Below are positions 23,342-33,022 of a stretch of DNA of 55,280 nucleotides, piece by piece. Source of the stretch: Elusimicrobiota bacterium (GTDB lineage: Bacteria > Elusimicrobiota > Elusimicrobia > FEN-1173 > JAKLIF01); NCBI GenBank assembly GCA_022709755.1, contig JAKLIF010000012.1:1-55280 (forward strand), given 5' to 3'. Each line of letters starts with the position of its first letter. Within the stretch, counting starts at the first letter, position 1. A model generated the notes under the pieces. That model made no database searches, was not told the origin of the DNA, and saw only the letters and a list, made by a program, of their open reading frames with translations. Position numbers and translations under genes: made by a program.

Positions 23342-25170
23342 ATTCGACGGAAATGACGGGCGAGTTCTTCAGACGACAGGCGCAGGAAGGTGGGCCGGCC
23401 GTGGGGGCATGACCAGGGCATCCGGCATTGCTGGAGTTCCTGCAGGAGGCGGTTCATCTCCGGACCCTGCAGCGGTTCGTTGGCCTTGATGGATCCGCGG
23501 CAGGCGGCCCGGATGAGGATGGGTTCCCATCCGTGCGGGATGGATTCGTTCAGGAGATCGTCGACCAATCCTTCCAGGAGTTGGCGCACTTTCGGAGAAT
23601 CTCCCAGCGAGGCCGGGACCGCGCCGATCCGGAACGCCCTCGGACCGAACGGGTCGATGTCGTATCCCATCTTCCGGAAATCGTCCAGATGGTCGGTGAC
23701 GATCGCGGCGGCTTGCGGCGAGAGTTCCCACGTCCAGGGTAAAAGGAGGTTTTGGCGCGGCGCTTCTTTTTCCTTCGCCGCCGAGGACAACTTTTCGTAG
23801 AGGATGCGTTCCGCCACGGCGTGCTGGTCGAAGATCAGAAGTTCGTCCCCCCACCGGGACAGGATGTAGGTATTGTCGATCTGCAGGAGGGCCTGGGGGG
23901 CCATCTGCCGGAACGATTCCGGGTCGAGCGGGCGCGGTGCCTCCGCCCGCGTCTCGGGCCGGTCGACGCATTCCGGACGGTTCCGGTCGGGGGTGACCGG
24001 AGTCTGGAGACGGAGCGCGGCCTCCGTCTCTTCGGGTCGGACGCTGGAAGGGGGCAGGTTTTGAAAAGGGGTCTGGAAGAGTCCGGCCGGCGCATCCGTC
24101 GAGGAACGAGGGGCGGTGCCCGTCTGGACCGACGGCATGGACACGGAGCCCGTCAGGGATTCCTTGACGGCGTGATAGACGAATCCGTAGACCTCGTTCT
24201 CCTTGGATAGGCGGACTTCCCTCTTGGAGGGATGCACGTTCACATCCACGTATTGAGGGTCGATGTCGAGGAAAAGGACCGCCAGGGGGTGCCGTCCGAC
24301 CATGAGTCCGCCGCGGTAGGCCTCATAGATCGAGTGGGAGATCCGCCGGTTGAGGACGACGCGACCGTTGATGAAGAGGCGCTGGAAACGGGTGCTGGTC
24401 TGGGAGGTGTGGATGTCCGAGACCCAGCCCCAGGCTTTCATGGGTTGTCCTTCACGTGACACGGCGCGCAGGAGGTCGTCGGGTTTTTCGACCTTCTCGA
24501 ACAGGTCGGGCCAGAGGGCCGCCAGCCTTGCCTTCACTCCCGCCGACGGCGTTTCACCGTCCGGAACCGGAGGGATCGTCAAGATCTCCTTCCCGTCGGC
24601 GATCACGTGGAACCCGACCGAGAGGGCGCAGAGGCTGATGTCCTCGATGGTGCGCAGGAGGAGCCCCCGCTCCGTCGCATCGGATTTCAGGAATTTGGCA
24701 CGGGCCGGAGTGTTGAAAAAGAGGTTCTCGATCAGGATCGTGGTCCCCACCGGGGTGCCGATCGGGCCTTCCCGGACGATTTTTCCCCCGTTGATGGAGA
24801 TGTTCCATCCCTCGCGGGTATGGGGTTCGCGGGTGAGAAGTTGGAATTGGGAGACGGCCGCGATCGACGGGAGCGCCTCGCCGCGGAAACCGTAGGTGTG
24901 GATCTGGTCCATGTCGCCGATCGACGAGATCTTGGAGGTGGCATGGCGTTCGACGGCCAGGCGGGCGTCCTCCGGGGACATGCCGGAGCCGTCGTCGGTG
25001 ACCCGGAGTTTGGTGCGCCCCGCGTTCTCCCATTCCACCGTCACGTGCCGGGCCCCGGCGTCCAAGGAGTTCTCCAGGAGTTCTTTGAGGACGGAGGCGG
25101 GGCGTTCCACGACCTCGCCGGCGGCGATGTGCCGGATGACGGTTTCAGGGAGTTTCTTGATTTTACTCAT
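23338..25170 (-). CDS. mutL: DNA mismatch repair protein MutL, endonuclease type
   Basis: MutL links mismatch recognition to strand removal. The 610 residues have the N-terminal GHKL ATPase (ENSLDAGA, DDGSGM, and TYGFRGEALPSIA), a Pro-rich linker near 340-420 and a C-terminal dimerisation domain. The metal-binding nuclease motifs are intact: DQHA-x2-E-x4-E in FDQHAVAERILYE, ACRGSIKA and CPHGRPT. This is the nicking type of MutL found in bacteria that lack MutH. The ATG of miaA overlaps its stop. Confidence 0.96.
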   Translation of the reverse strand: MSKIKKLPETVIRHIAAGEVVERPASVLKELLENSLDAGARHVTVEWENAGRTKLRVTDDGSGMSPEDARLAVERHATSKISSIGDMDQIHTYGFRGEALPSIAAVSQFQLLTREPHTREGWNISINGGKIVREGPIGTPVGTTILIENLFFNTPARAKFLKSDATERGLLLRTIEDISLCALSVGFHVIADGKEILTIPPVPDGETPSAGVKARLAALWPDLFEKVEKPDDLLRAVSREGQPMKAWGWVSDIHTSQTSTRFQRLFINGRVVLNRRISHSIYEAYRGGLMVGRHPLAVLFLDIDPQYVDVNVHPSKREVRLSKENEVYGFVYHAVKESLTGSVSMPSVQTGTAPRSSTDAPAGLFQTPFQNLPPSSVRPEETEAALRLQTPVTPDRNRPECVDRPETRAEAPRPLDPESFRQMAPQALLQIDNTYILSRWGDELLIFDQHAVAERILYEKLSSAAKEKEAPRQNLLLPWTWELSPQAAAIVTDHLDDFRKMGYDIDPFGPRAFRIGAVPASLGDSPKVRQLLEGLVDDLLNESIPHGWEPILIRAACRGSIKANEPLQGPEMNRLLQELQQCRMPWSCPHGRPTFLRLSSEELARHFRRI

Positions 25171-25206
25171 GGGGAGATCCGCCGGCGTGTGCGCCGGGAC
25201 GGACGA

Positions 25207-25668
25207 TCAGTGTTTCAACTTGACGGGTTTGGAGCAGAGGGCCCAATAGGAACATTCCCGGTAACAGATGTCCTTGACTCCGAAGGAACGTTCCGTCTCG
25301 CATTTTTGGTCGTCTTCGGCCATCTTGTTGATCTGGTGGGCGTGAGCCGAATCGATGCGCGAGAATTGGACGCCGACCGTGGAGATGTTCCCTTTGTGCT
25401 TGGCCCAGACGACGTGTCCTTCGATCTCGACGCCTTCCAATCCGGGGACGTCCAGGACGATCTTGAGCCGCGTGTCGCCGGCCACGTGGGCGAAGACGAG
25501 CATGGACAGGCCGCCGGCGGAGAGGGTCGTGATGACGGCGGGCACTTCATAGGGATGGTCCCCCATGACGCAAAGCTCGACCGGTTCGGCCAGATCGTCG
25601 ATCATGGGGAATCGGCGATGTTTCCGTCTGTCTTGAGGAGGATGATGTTTGGATTTATCGTCTTTCAT
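25207..25668 (-). CDS. PilZ-domain protein with a four-cysteine C-terminal tail
   Basis: PilZ domains bind cyclic di-GMP. The N-terminal arginine motif is present (RRKHRR at 14-19), but the second motif reads TLSAGG, with Thr where Asp or Asn is usual, so ligand binding is plausible but not certain. After the beta-barrel, residues 123-145 contain four cysteines spaced C-x11-C-x3-C-x5-C, consistent with a zinc or iron-sulfur site and not part of the standard domain. The gene lies between mutS and mutL with a possible promoter of its own. Confidence 0.75.
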   Translation of the reverse strand: MKDDKSKHHPPQDRRKHRRFPMIDDLAEPVELCVMGDHPYEVPAVITTLSAGGLSMLVFAHVAGDTRLKIVLDVPGLEGVEIEGHVVWAKHKGNISTVGVQFSRIDSAHAHQINKMAEDDQKCETERSFGVKDICYRECSYWALCSKPVKLKH

Positions 25669-25703
25669 TGTTCATCTCCGGCTGAGACATGTCAGCGCTA
25701 TTA

Positions 25704-25733
25704 AGAATACTCTTTTTTTGTGGCGGGAGGCAA
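25704..25733 (-). promoter_or_regulatory. Possible promoter for pilZ-mutL unit
   Basis: TTGCCT (25728-25733) and TATTCT (25704-25709) are 18 bases apart in the 97-base gap after mutS. The match is moderate. It would start transcription near 25697, about 30 bases before the PilZ gene. Confidence 0.4.
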
Positions 25734-25765
25734 GATGTAATTGAATCCGACGGGTAAATTTGTTG

Positions 25766-28414
25766 TTACAGACTTTTTTTCCAGCGGTGGATGATCTGAA
25801 GGGCTTCCAGCGGGGTGAGTTGGTCGGTGTTCGTCTTGCGGATGTCCTCGAGGACCGGATGGGATTGGAAGAGGTCGAACTGGTCTTGGGCGGCGGCCGC
25901 GGCGGACCGCCGGGGATCCGACGTCTCGAATTCCTTGAGGAGCGTTCGGGCCCGTTCGACGCAGGCGGCCGGAAGGCCCGCCATCTGGGCGACGTGGATC
26001 CCGTAGGACCGGTCGGCGGGACCGGGGACGATCTGGTGCAGGAAGACGAGTTCCGTCTTCCCGTCGGGCCTCGTCCATTCTCGGGCGGAGGCATGGAAAT
26101 TCTTGATGCCCGGGATCAGTTCCTGCAGGCGGGTCAATTCGAAGTAGTGGGTGGCGAACAGCACCTTGGGCCGTTCGGCGCTCTTCTTGCGGGACGCCGT
26201 TCCGGACAGATATTCCACGACGGCCCAGGCGATGGCCATCCCGTCAAAAGTGGAGGTGCCGCGGCCGACTTCGTCGAGGATGATGAGGCTGCGCGGGGTG
26301 GCGTTGTGGAGGATGTTCGCCACCTCCTGCATCTCGACCATGAACGTGGAAGCGCCTTCGGCGAGGTTGTCCCCCGCGCCGATGCGCGTGAAGATGCGGT
26401 CGATGAGGCCCACCTCCGCGTCGGCGGCCGGTACGTAGGACCCCATCTGGGCCATGATGACGATGAGGGCCACCTGTCGCAGATAGGTGGATTTCCCGGC
26501 CATGTTGGGTCCGGTGATGATGAGGATCTGTTGGTTTTTACCGTCGATGAGGACGTCGTTGGGGACGAACGGCGTCTTGCCGAGCGATTGTTCCACCACG
26601 GGATGACGGCCCTGCGAGAGGTTCAGGGTGTTCTCCGTGGTGAGCCGCGGGCGGACGTAGTTTCCGAGGGAGGCCGCCACGGCCAGAGAAGAGAGGACGT
26701 CCATCTCCGACAAGGATTCCGAGATCCGCCGCAGGTTCTCCTGGTGGGTCATCACGGTCCTGCGGACCTCCGCGAAGAGCTGGGCCTCGAGGCTCTTGGC
26801 TTTTTCGTCGGCGCCCAGGATGCGGTCTTCCTGGGTTTTGAGTTCCGGCGTGATGAACCGTTCCGCGTTGGCGAGGGTCTGTTTCCGGATCCATTCCGCC
26901 GGCGCTTTGGCCAGATTGGCCCGGGAGACTTCAAGATAGTAACCGAAGACCGAATTATATCCCACCTTCAGGGACGAGATCCCGGTGCGTTCCCTCTCGG
27001 AGGCCTCCAATGTCGATATCCAGGAACGGCCGTCCTGCGCCAACGCCCGGAGGTCGTCCAGTTCTCTGGAGTAGCCGGAGCGGATGACCCCGCCGTCGGT
27101 CAGGCGCGTGGGCGGTTCTTCCGCGAGGGATTTTTCGAGGAGTTCCACGAGTGCGGGCGGCGCCACGAGATTGTTCAGGTGTTCGGAGAGCGGATGGGAC
27201 TCCTCCTGGAGCAGGGGTTTGTCGCCGAAAAGGGCGCGTATCGACGGGATCTGGCGGATGGTCTTTCGGAGCGCGACCAGGTCGCGCCCCGTCACCGCGC
27301 CCGTGGCCAGTCGGCCCAAGATGCGGTCCACGTCGCACATCTCGCGGAGGAGGACGGCCAGCCGGTCCCGGAGGGCGGTCTGTTCCATGAAAAAACCGAC
27401 GCGGTCCTGTCGTTGCCGGAGGAGGTCCACGTTCTTCAATGGATGGAGGAGCCACCACTTGAGTTTACGACCGCCCATGGGGGTGGAGGTGTGGTCCAGC
27501 ACTTCCCAGAGGGAGGTGGCCGGTCCCGAACCCCTGGTTTTTGTCGACGGCAGGATGTCGAGGTTCCTCAGGGCCACGTCGTCCAGAAAGAGGTGGTCGT
27601 CGGTGGAATAGGTCCGGAGTGAGCGGATGGTGGCCAGGGTGTCGGGTTGGTTTTGCTCCAGATATTTCAGGATCGCCCCGGCCGGCGCGATGGCGCGGTG
27701 GTCGGGGCCGAGTCCGAACCCGGACAGAGAGGAGACCCCCAGAGTCTGAGTCAGAGTCCGTCGCGCCAAGTCGGGTTGGAAATCGATGTCCGGGCGCGCC
27801 GTGAGGAGCGTGTCCATCGTCCCCCAGTCCTCCGCCCACTGGAAAAAATGGGGGTGCAACAATTCTTTCGGCGCCCATCGTATGAGTTCCCCCATCAGAC
27901 GGTGGCCGTGGGGATCGTCCTGGATCTCCGTGAGGATGAAATCACCGGTGGAAACATCGAGAGCCGCCAGTCCCCAGGACGACGGCGGCTGGTTGGGGTT
28001 CTTCCCGGCAGACGGGACGATGGCCGCCAGGAAATTGTTCGTCTTGGATTGGAGCAGTTCGTCTTCCAGGACGGTGCCCGGGGTCACCACGCGCACCACC
28101 TCGCGGGACACCATCCCCTTGGTGGTGGCCGGGTCTTCCATCTGTTCGGCGATGGCCACGCGGAATCCGCACCGCAGGAGTTTCGCGAGATATCCCGTCA
28201 GGGCGTGATGAGGGACTCCGCACATCGGGACTCCCTGCCGCTGGGTGAGGACGACTTCCAGGACGGGCGAGGCCCGTTTGGCATCCTCGAAGAACAGTTC
28301 ATAGAAATCCCCCAGCCGGAAAAAGAGGAGCGAATCCGGATGGCGGGCCTTCAGGGATTGGTATTGCCGCATGAGCGGCGTCTCGGCGGAAGAGGATCGG
28401 GTCTCGTCGGTCAT
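25766..28414 (-). CDS. mutS: DNA mismatch repair protein MutS
   Basis: MutS recognises mismatches and small loops. The 882 residues are a full-length MutS1. The N-terminus has the mismatch-wedge motif GDFYELF (Phe-x-Glu). The ATPase domain has Walker [14 protein letters not shown], Walker B with [16 protein letters not shown], and a later conserved His (FATHYFELT). It starts one base after the lytic transglycosylase stop codon and is followed by pilZ and mutL. Confidence 0.97.
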   Translation of the reverse strand: MTDETRSSSAETPLMRQYQSLKARHPDSLLFFRLGDFYELFFEDAKRASPVLEVVLTQRQGVPMCGVPHHALTGYLAKLLRCGFRVAIAEQMEDPATTKGMVSREVVRVVTPGTVLEDELLQSKTNNFLAAIVPSAGKNPNQPPSSWGLAALDVSTGDFILTEIQDDPHGHRLMGELIRWAPKELLHPHFFQWAEDWGTMDTLLTARPDIDFQPDLARRTLTQTLGVSSLSGFGLGPDHRAIAPAGAILKYLEQNQPDTLATIRSLRTYSTDDHLFLDDVALRNLDILPSTKTRGSGPATSLWEVLDHTSTPMGGRKLKWWLLHPLKNVDLLRQRQDRVGFFMEQTALRDRLAVLLREMCDVDRILGRLATGAVTGRDLVALRKTIRQIPSIRALFGDKPLLQEESHPLSEHLNNLVAPPALVELLEKSLAEEPPTRLTDGGVIRSGYSRELDDLRALAQDGRSWISTLEASERERTGISSLKVGYNSVFGYYLEVSRANLAKAPAEWIRKQTLANAERFITPELKTQEDRILGADEKAKSLEAQLFAEVRRTVMTHQENLRRISESLSEMDVLSSLAVAASLGNYVRPRLTTENTLNLSQGRHPVVEQSLGKTPFVPNDVLIDGKNQQILIITGPNMAGKSTYLRQVALIVIMAQMGSYVPAADAEVGLIDRIFTRIGAGDNLAEGASTFMVEMQEVANILHNATPRSLIILDEVGRGTSTFDGMAIAWAVVEYLSGTASRKKSAERPKVLFATHYFELTRLQELIPGIKNFHASAREWTRPDGKTELVFLHQIVPGPADRSYGIHVAQMAGLPAACVERARTLLKEFETSDPRRSAAAAAQDQFDLFQSHPVLEDIRKTNTDQLTPLEALQIIHRWKKSL

Positions 28415-28415
28415 C

Positions 28416-28994
28416 TCACGCCCCGATGATCCGCTTGACCTTCTGGAACCGTTTCAACCAGAGATGGGTGGACTGTACGTCTCTGACGAACTTGCGGGTC
28501 TCTTTGAAGGGGATGTGGTCGATCTGGAGAGGTCCCCCCCCGTTCACCCATTTACGCACGTTGGTGGGTCCGGCGTTGTAAGAGGCCAATACCGCCACCG
28601 GATCGGTCGGGAACAGGAGTCTCAGTTCCGACAGGTATCGGATCCCCAGACGGAGGTTGGTGACGGGATCCGCCAGGTCCAGGGAATCGGTCGTCCCCTC
28701 CTTTTTGGACATCTCCACGGCCGTCTCGGGCATCAGTTGCATGAGTCCGACGGCGCCCCGATGGGACAGGGCCGATTTTTGGAATTTGGATTCCACTTTC
28801 ACCAAAGCCATGATCAGGAGCGGGTCGATCTTGTAGATCGAGGAGTATTGGTTGATGAGGTCTTTCTTGAAAACGGGCCGGGCCAGCGCCCAGAACGCGC
28901 GGGATTGGTTCAGGACGACGAAGGCCAGAAGGCCCCCGGAGACCGCGGCAACGATGAGCTTGGTCTTATTCGTTCCCGGAATGATCTTGATCAT
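28416..28994 (-). CDS. Membrane-anchored lytic transglycosylase (SLT domain)
   Basis: These enzymes cleave peptidoglycan glycan strands. The 192 residues begin with a basic start and a hydrophobic helix ([16 protein letters not shown]), probably a signal anchor facing the periplasm. The SLT domain contains the catalytic Glu in [17 protein letters not shown], and ASYNAGP. It overlaps the LapA-like gene by 29 bases and directly precedes mutS. The length is that of minimal SLT enzymes with no additional repeats. Confidence 0.9.
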   Translation of the reverse strand: MIKIIPGTNKTKLIVAAVSGGLLAFVVLNQSRAFWALARPVFKKDLINQYSSIYKIDPLLIMALVKVESKFQKSALSHRGAVGLMQLMPETAVEMSKKEGTTDSLDLADPVTNLRLGIRYLSELRLLFPTDPVAVLASYNAGPTNVRKWVNGGGPLQIDHIPFKETRKFVRDVQSTHLWLKRFQKVKRIIGA

Positions 28995-29214
28995 CGGATT
29001 CCTTCGGGGCCCGTCGCGCGGATCTTTTCCAGGGGTGGCCGATCAAAAAACCGAACACCATCCCCAGTAGTCCGCTGGCCAGCAGGATCACCAGGAGCGA
29101 GAGGTCCGGCGTCTTCCAGACGATGAATTTCAGCCGGAGCGTCTGGGGATTCTGGAGGGACAGGATCAACAGCACGGTCCCCGCGAGGAAGGTGATTATG
29201 AATTTCGCATGCAT
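28966..29214 (-). CDS. LapA-domain small membrane protein
   Basis: This 82-residue protein has two hydrophobic helices (FIITFLAGTVLLILSL and LSLLVILLASGLLGMVFGFLIG), the second glycine-rich, separated by a short periplasmic stretch with QNPQTLRLKF, then a basic cytoplasmic tail. That layout matches the LapA/YciS family of lipopolysaccharide assembly-related proteins. It overlaps miaB by 19 bases and the transglycosylase by 29. Function in this organism is inferred from family only. Confidence 0.75.
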   Translation of the reverse strand: MHAKFIITFLAGTVLLILSLQNPQTLRLKFIVWKTPDLSLLVILLASGLLGMVFGFLIGHPWKRSARRAPKESDDQDHSGNE

Positions 29215-30491
29215 GGTTCACCTCGGAGCGTCAGGTTATTGAATCCCGTGATACGGACGTTCATGAAAGATCCCGGTTCGCCGGCGACGGTCGCCGGCCA
29301 GCGCACTTTCCAATGGGACCGCGTGCGCCCCTCGTAGAAGGAATCGTCGACCGCGTCGATGCTGACCTGTTGGTCCGTGCCGACCAAAGCGGTCCGCTTC
29401 CCCAGAGCCAGTTCTTCCGCGTGTTTGAGGACCCGCGCGTGACGGTCCTCGATCGTCTCCGCCGGGACCGGATCGTTCTCCTCGGCGGCCGGCGTGCCCG
29501 GCCGGGCGGAATATTTGAAACAGTAGGCGCCGTCGAGGCCCATGGCGTCGAGCAGGCGGAGGGTCTCCTCGAAATCCTCCTCGGTCTCCCCCGGAAAACC
29601 CACCAGCACGTCCGTGGTGATGGAGAGGGACGGGATCGCTTTTCGGAGCCGGTCCGTGAGTTCGATGATCGACCGGCTCGTGTAACCCCGGCGCATCCGC
29701 TTCAGGACGGCGTCCGATCCCGATTGGACGGGGAGGTGGAGGTGTTCGCAGACGGTCCGGCACTCGGCCATGGCGCGGATCATCCGGTCGGTGACGTGGG
29801 ACGGGTGCGGGCTCATGAACCGCAGGCGCTCCACGCCCGGTTCCCGGTCGATGGCCCGCAGGAGCTCGGCGAAATCCGTCACGGCGCCCCGGGATTCCGT
29901 GAAACGGTAACTGTTGACCGTCTGGCCCAGGAGCATGAATTCACGGATCCCCCGGCTCGCTTTCAGTCGGATCTCGTCCAGGATCTCCCGGGGAGCCCGC
30001 GATATCTCCCGGCCTCTGACGGACGGGACGATGCAATAGGAGCAGGCATAGTTGCATCCTCGCATGATCGTCACAAAACCCGTGGTCTTGGAATCGGCGG
30101 GGATCCCCGTCGATCGGGCCAGGTTGCGCTCCTCCGGGCCGGCGAGGAGAGAGTCGATCTTTTTTGGGAAGAGGTCGATGTCTCGGGCGCCGACCACGAG
30201 GTCGACGTGCGAAAATTTTGTCCGGAGTTTTTTCTGGAGCCGTTGGGCCGCGCAGCCCGTCACGATCAGCCGTCGATGGGGATGCTTTTCCCTCCACGGG
30301 CGGAGCCGCCCCAGATAGGAGGCGGCCCTGTTCTCGGCGTGTTGGCGGACGGTGCAGGTGTTCACCAGGATCCAGTCGGCGTCGGAAGCCGCCGTGGTCT
30401 GGGTGAAGCCTCTCTCGGCGAGATGGCGGCCCATCTCTTCGGAATCCGCCATGTTCATCTGACAGCCGAAGGTGTTGACGAAATACTTCAT
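29196..30491 (-). CDS. miaB: tRNA-2-methylthio-N6-dimethylallyladenosine synthase MiaB
   Basis: MiaB is a radical-SAM enzyme that adds a methylthio group to i6A37 of tRNA. The 431 residues hold the N-terminal cluster cysteines C10, C46 and C80, the radical-SAM triad C146-x3-C150-x2-C153 in GCNYACSYC, and a C-terminal TRAM domain (DQQVSIDAVD, SHWKVRWP). It is the substrate partner of MiaA encoded downstream in the same direction. A related methylthiotransferase would be the alternative, but the cysteine pattern and length fit MiaB best. Confidence 0.94.
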   Translation of the reverse strand: MKYFVNTFGCQMNMADSEEMGRHLAERGFTQTTAASDADWILVNTCTVRQHAENRAASYLGRLRPWREKHPHRRLIVTGCAAQRLQKKLRTKFSHVDLVVGARDIDLFPKKIDSLLAGPEERNLARSTGIPADSKTTGFVTIMRGCNYACSYCIVPSVRGREISRAPREILDEIRLKASRGIREFMLLGQTVNSYRFTESRGAVTDFAELLRAIDREPGVERLRFMSPHPSHVTDRMIRAMAECRTVCEHLHLPVQSGSDAVLKRMRRGYTSRSIIELTDRLRKAIPSLSITTDVLVGFPGETEEDFEETLRLLDAMGLDGAYCFKYSARPGTPAAEENDPVPAETIEDRHARVLKHAEELALGKRTALVGTDQQVSIDAVDDSFYEGRTRSHWKVRWPATVAGEPGSFMNVRITGFNNLTLRGEPCMRNS

Positions 30492-30512
30492 GGAGTCTCG
30501 GAGCGGAGCGGC

Positions 30513-30977
30513 TTATTTGATGAGGGATTCGATCTTCGGCGGGAGATATCCCATGATGAGGCAGAGGACCGGACTCATGAAATAAAAGTGTCCGCTGGTG
30601 CCGGGAAGGATCTGGAGCCCGGCGTAGATGAAACTGCATCCGGCGGCGACCAGGATCGGATAATATTTCGTGTAAGGGCAACCGCTGGCGCGATGGCGCA
30701 ACATTCCCGCCAGACGGAGGCTCAACCCGATCGCCCCGAAGAGCAGGCACCAGGCGAAGGAGAGCATCGCGAACGATTTGGCGAGGAAGAGTGCGGCGGC
30801 CAAGACGGCCAGCGCGACGGTGACGATCTTGTAGATCTTAAGGATCGACCGCCGTTCCGACTCGTATTTTCTGTAACGCTGGTCCAATTCCCAGGAGATG
30901 TTCTTGCACTCGTTCTCGTCCTTGCAATCGTCCAACGAACACTTCAGTTCGTCATCGGTCATCTGGGCGTAGTCCAT
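30513..30977 (-). CDS. Uncharacterised four-helix membrane protein with a cysteine-containing N-terminus
   Basis: I do not recognise this 154-residue protein. The first ~40 residues are acidic and hydrophilic, with cysteines at 13, 18 and 24 and the pattern DDELKCSLDDCKDENECK. About four hydrophobic segments follow from residue 48. A very strong ribosome site (AAGGAGG) precedes the ATG. It lies between ackA and miaB on the same strand. The N-terminal cysteines could bind a metal or form disulfides depending on topology. Confidence 0.6.
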   Translation of the reverse strand: MDYAQMTDDELKCSLDDCKDENECKNISWELDQRYRKYESERRSILKIYKIVTVALAVLAAALFLAKSFAMLSFAWCLLFGAIGLSLRLAGMLRHRASGCPYTKYYPILVAAGCSFIYAGLQILPGTSGHFYFMSPVLCLIMGYLPPKIESLIK

Positions 30978-31073
30978 GGCACATCCTCCTTGAACGCTGA
31001 GACATGAGGGAGTCCGCTCGACGGGTTCAGAGCGGGATCGAATGGCGACACGCTGTCGGAAAACCCCGAGAGT

Positions 31074-32282
31074 TCAGCTTTTTTGCAAATTGTCCCAGAG
31101 GACCCGCGTGATGATCAGTTCCTCGTTGGTCGGGACGACCAGCAGTTTGATCTTCGAGTCCTTGGTGTTGATGAAACCCTCGCCGCGGATGGCTTTGTTC
31201 TTCTCGGGGTCCAGTTTCGTCTTCAGAAAATCCATGTCCTTGCATATCTCGGCCCGGCAATAATCGGAGTTCTCGCCGATGCCGGCCGTGAAGGTGATGG
31301 CGTCGACCCCTCCGAGGATGAAATGGTAGGAACCGATGTATTTCCGCACCTGATAGTTGTGGATGTCCAGGGTCAGTTTGGCCCGGGGATGGCCCTTCTG
31401 TGCCGCCTCGACGATGTCGCGCATGTCGGAACTGATGCCGGAGAGGCCCTGCAGGCCGTTCTTGCGGTTCATGAACTCGTCGATCTGGTCGATGGAGATA
31501 TTCTCATGCTTCATCAGGAGCTCGACGATGGCGGGGTCCATCGAACCCGTGCGCGTCCCCATGACGACCCCTTCCAACGGCGTCATCCCCATGGAGGTGT
31601 CAACGGAGCGGCCCCGGTCGATGGCCGTGATGCTGCTGCCGGCCCCCAGGTGGCAGGTGATGATCTTGATGGAGTCGAGCGGTTTCTTCATGAGTTCGGC
31701 GGTCCGCTCGGCCACATATTGGTGGGACGAGCCGTGGAACCCGTAGCGGCGGATCCCCAATTTCTGGGCGAGTTCATACTGGACCCCGTAAAGATGGGCG
31801 TGAGGCGGGATGGTCCGGTGGAAAGAGGTGTCGAAGACCGTCATGTGGAGCGAGTGGGGCAACATCTCCCGCATGAGGCGTATGCCCACGGCGGCGGCGC
31901 GGTTATGGAGCGGGGCGTAGATGGCATAGGACTCGATGTCGGTGACCACTTCGTCGGTGACGACGGCCGGCCCCGAATATTTTCCCCCGTGCACGATGCG
32001 GTGACCGACGGCCTGGAGTTCCGAGGTGTTCGTGATCACGCCCGTGTTGGCGCCGGTCAGGACGTTGAGCATCTTCCGGATCGCGTCGCCGTGGTTCGCC
32101 GAGGGGATGTCCCACGTCCACTTCTGGTCCCCCTTCCGATGGTTGAAACAGGCCGTGGCGGTGTTGAGGCGTTCCGCGATGCCCTTCGCCAAGGGTGTGG
32201 CCCCGGGACATTCCAACACGCTGTATTTCAGCGAGGAACTTCCCGCGTTGATGATGAGGACTTTGACGTTTTGAGATTTCAT
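31074..32282 (-). CDS. ackA: Acetate kinase
   Basis: AckA interconverts acetate plus ATP and acetyl phosphate plus ADP. The 402 residues show NAGSSSLKYSV at the start, the catalytic-site stretch VFDTSFHRTIP, HLGAGSSITAI, and GIGENSDYCR near the C-terminus. No phosphotransacetylase gene lies beside it in this window. An upstream AT-rich 58-base gap may hold its promoter, but I could not define one. Full length with no oddities. Confidence 0.97.
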   Translation of the reverse strand: MKSQNVKVLIINAGSSSLKYSVLECPGATPLAKGIAERLNTATACFNHRKGDQKWTWDIPSANHGDAIRKMLNVLTGANTGVITNTSELQAVGHRIVHGGKYSGPAVVTDEVVTDIESYAIYAPLHNRAAAVGIRLMREMLPHSLHMTVFDTSFHRTIPPHAHLYGVQYELAQKLGIRRYGFHGSSHQYVAERTAELMKKPLDSIKIITCHLGAGSSITAIDRGRSVDTSMGMTPLEGVVMGTRTGSMDPAIVELLMKHENISIDQIDEFMNRKNGLQGLSGISSDMRDIVEAAQKGHPRAKLTLDIHNYQVRKYIGSYHFILGGVDAITFTAGIGENSDYCRAEICKDMDFLKTKLDPEKNKAIRGEGFINTKDSKIKLLVVPTNEELIITRVLWDNLQKS

Positions 32283-32340
32283 TTCGTGAGAGTATTTTTT
32301 GGAATTTAAGGGTTCTATTCTAGTTTTTTTGACGGATCTT

Positions 32341-33006
32341 TCATAGGGGAAGATTCCGGTCCCGCCCGGTTCGGCGGAAAGTCGTGTAGAACGGGTTCTC
32401 TTGGCGGATCCGTCCCAGAGTGTCGTGCGGAAGTTCGGAATAGTTGTGGCCCGGCCAGACCGTCACCGAATCGTCCACGGGCGCCAGGACCTGATGGAGA
32501 CTGTGCCGGAGTCCTTCCATGTCTCCCCCGGGAAGGTCGGTCCGCCCGCACGTGTCCACGAAAAGAGTGTCGCCCGTGAGGAGGTCCGATCCCGCCAGGT
32601 AACAGACGCCACCCGGCGTATGGCCCGGCGTATGGAGACAGACGATCGAGAGGGATCCCAGCGTGAGTGTCTCCCCGGCCCGGACGGTCCGGAGCTGTTT
32701 TTCGGGGAGACGGGGACAAAGGCCCCTGGCGTCGACGGAAGCGGCGAACGTCCGTTCCTCTTCATGGAGATAGACCGGGAGGGCTTTCGGGAACTCGCGG
32801 GATTCCAAGGCGTTGCAATGGTCGTAATGGGAATGGGTCAGCAACACGGCGTCGATCGAAAAGCCGTCGCGTCCGGCCGCCTCCCAGGCTTCCTGGAAGT
32901 TCCACGCGGGGTCGACGATCCAGCAGACCTTTCGGGCCGGATCCCCCAGGAGATAGGCGAAATTCTGCATCGGACCCAGTTCGATCTGTTTGAGGTAGAC
33001 GCTCAT
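32341..33006 (-). CDS. MBL-fold metallo-hydrolase (glyoxalase II-like)
   Basis: The 221 residues have the metallo-beta-lactamase fold. The metal motif H58-x-H60-x-D62-H63 is in THSHYDHC, with later GHTPGGVCY, GDTLFVDTCGR and the final metal ligand in WPGHNYSE. This arrangement matches the small hydroxyacylglutathione hydrolase-like enzymes, often of unknown substrate. It lies 58 bases upstream of ackA and shortly after the HAD hydrolase gene, all in the same direction. Confidence 0.85.
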   Translation of the reverse strand: MSVYLKQIELGPMQNFAYLLGDPARKVCWIVDPAWNFQEAWEAAGRDGFSIDAVLLTHSHYDHCNALESREFPKALPVYLHEEERTFAASVDARGLCPRLPEKQLRTVRAGETLTLGSLSIVCLHTPGHTPGGVCYLAGSDLLTGDTLFVDTCGRTDLPGGDMEGLRHSLHQVLAPVDDSVTVWPGHNYSELPHDTLGRIRQENPFYTTFRRTGRDRNLPL

Positions 33007-33022
33007 CTCGGTCGGGCCCGTA

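Noticed and set aside
25760-27622. Very long open frame antisense to mutS
   Set aside because: High GC with strong third-position bias opens long frames on the opposite strand. It has no recognisable domain, and mutS on the other strand is complete.
29313-31007. Long plus-strand frame opposite miaB
   Set aside because: Antisense artefact of codon bias; no ribosome site or family motif, and it covers miaB and the next gene.
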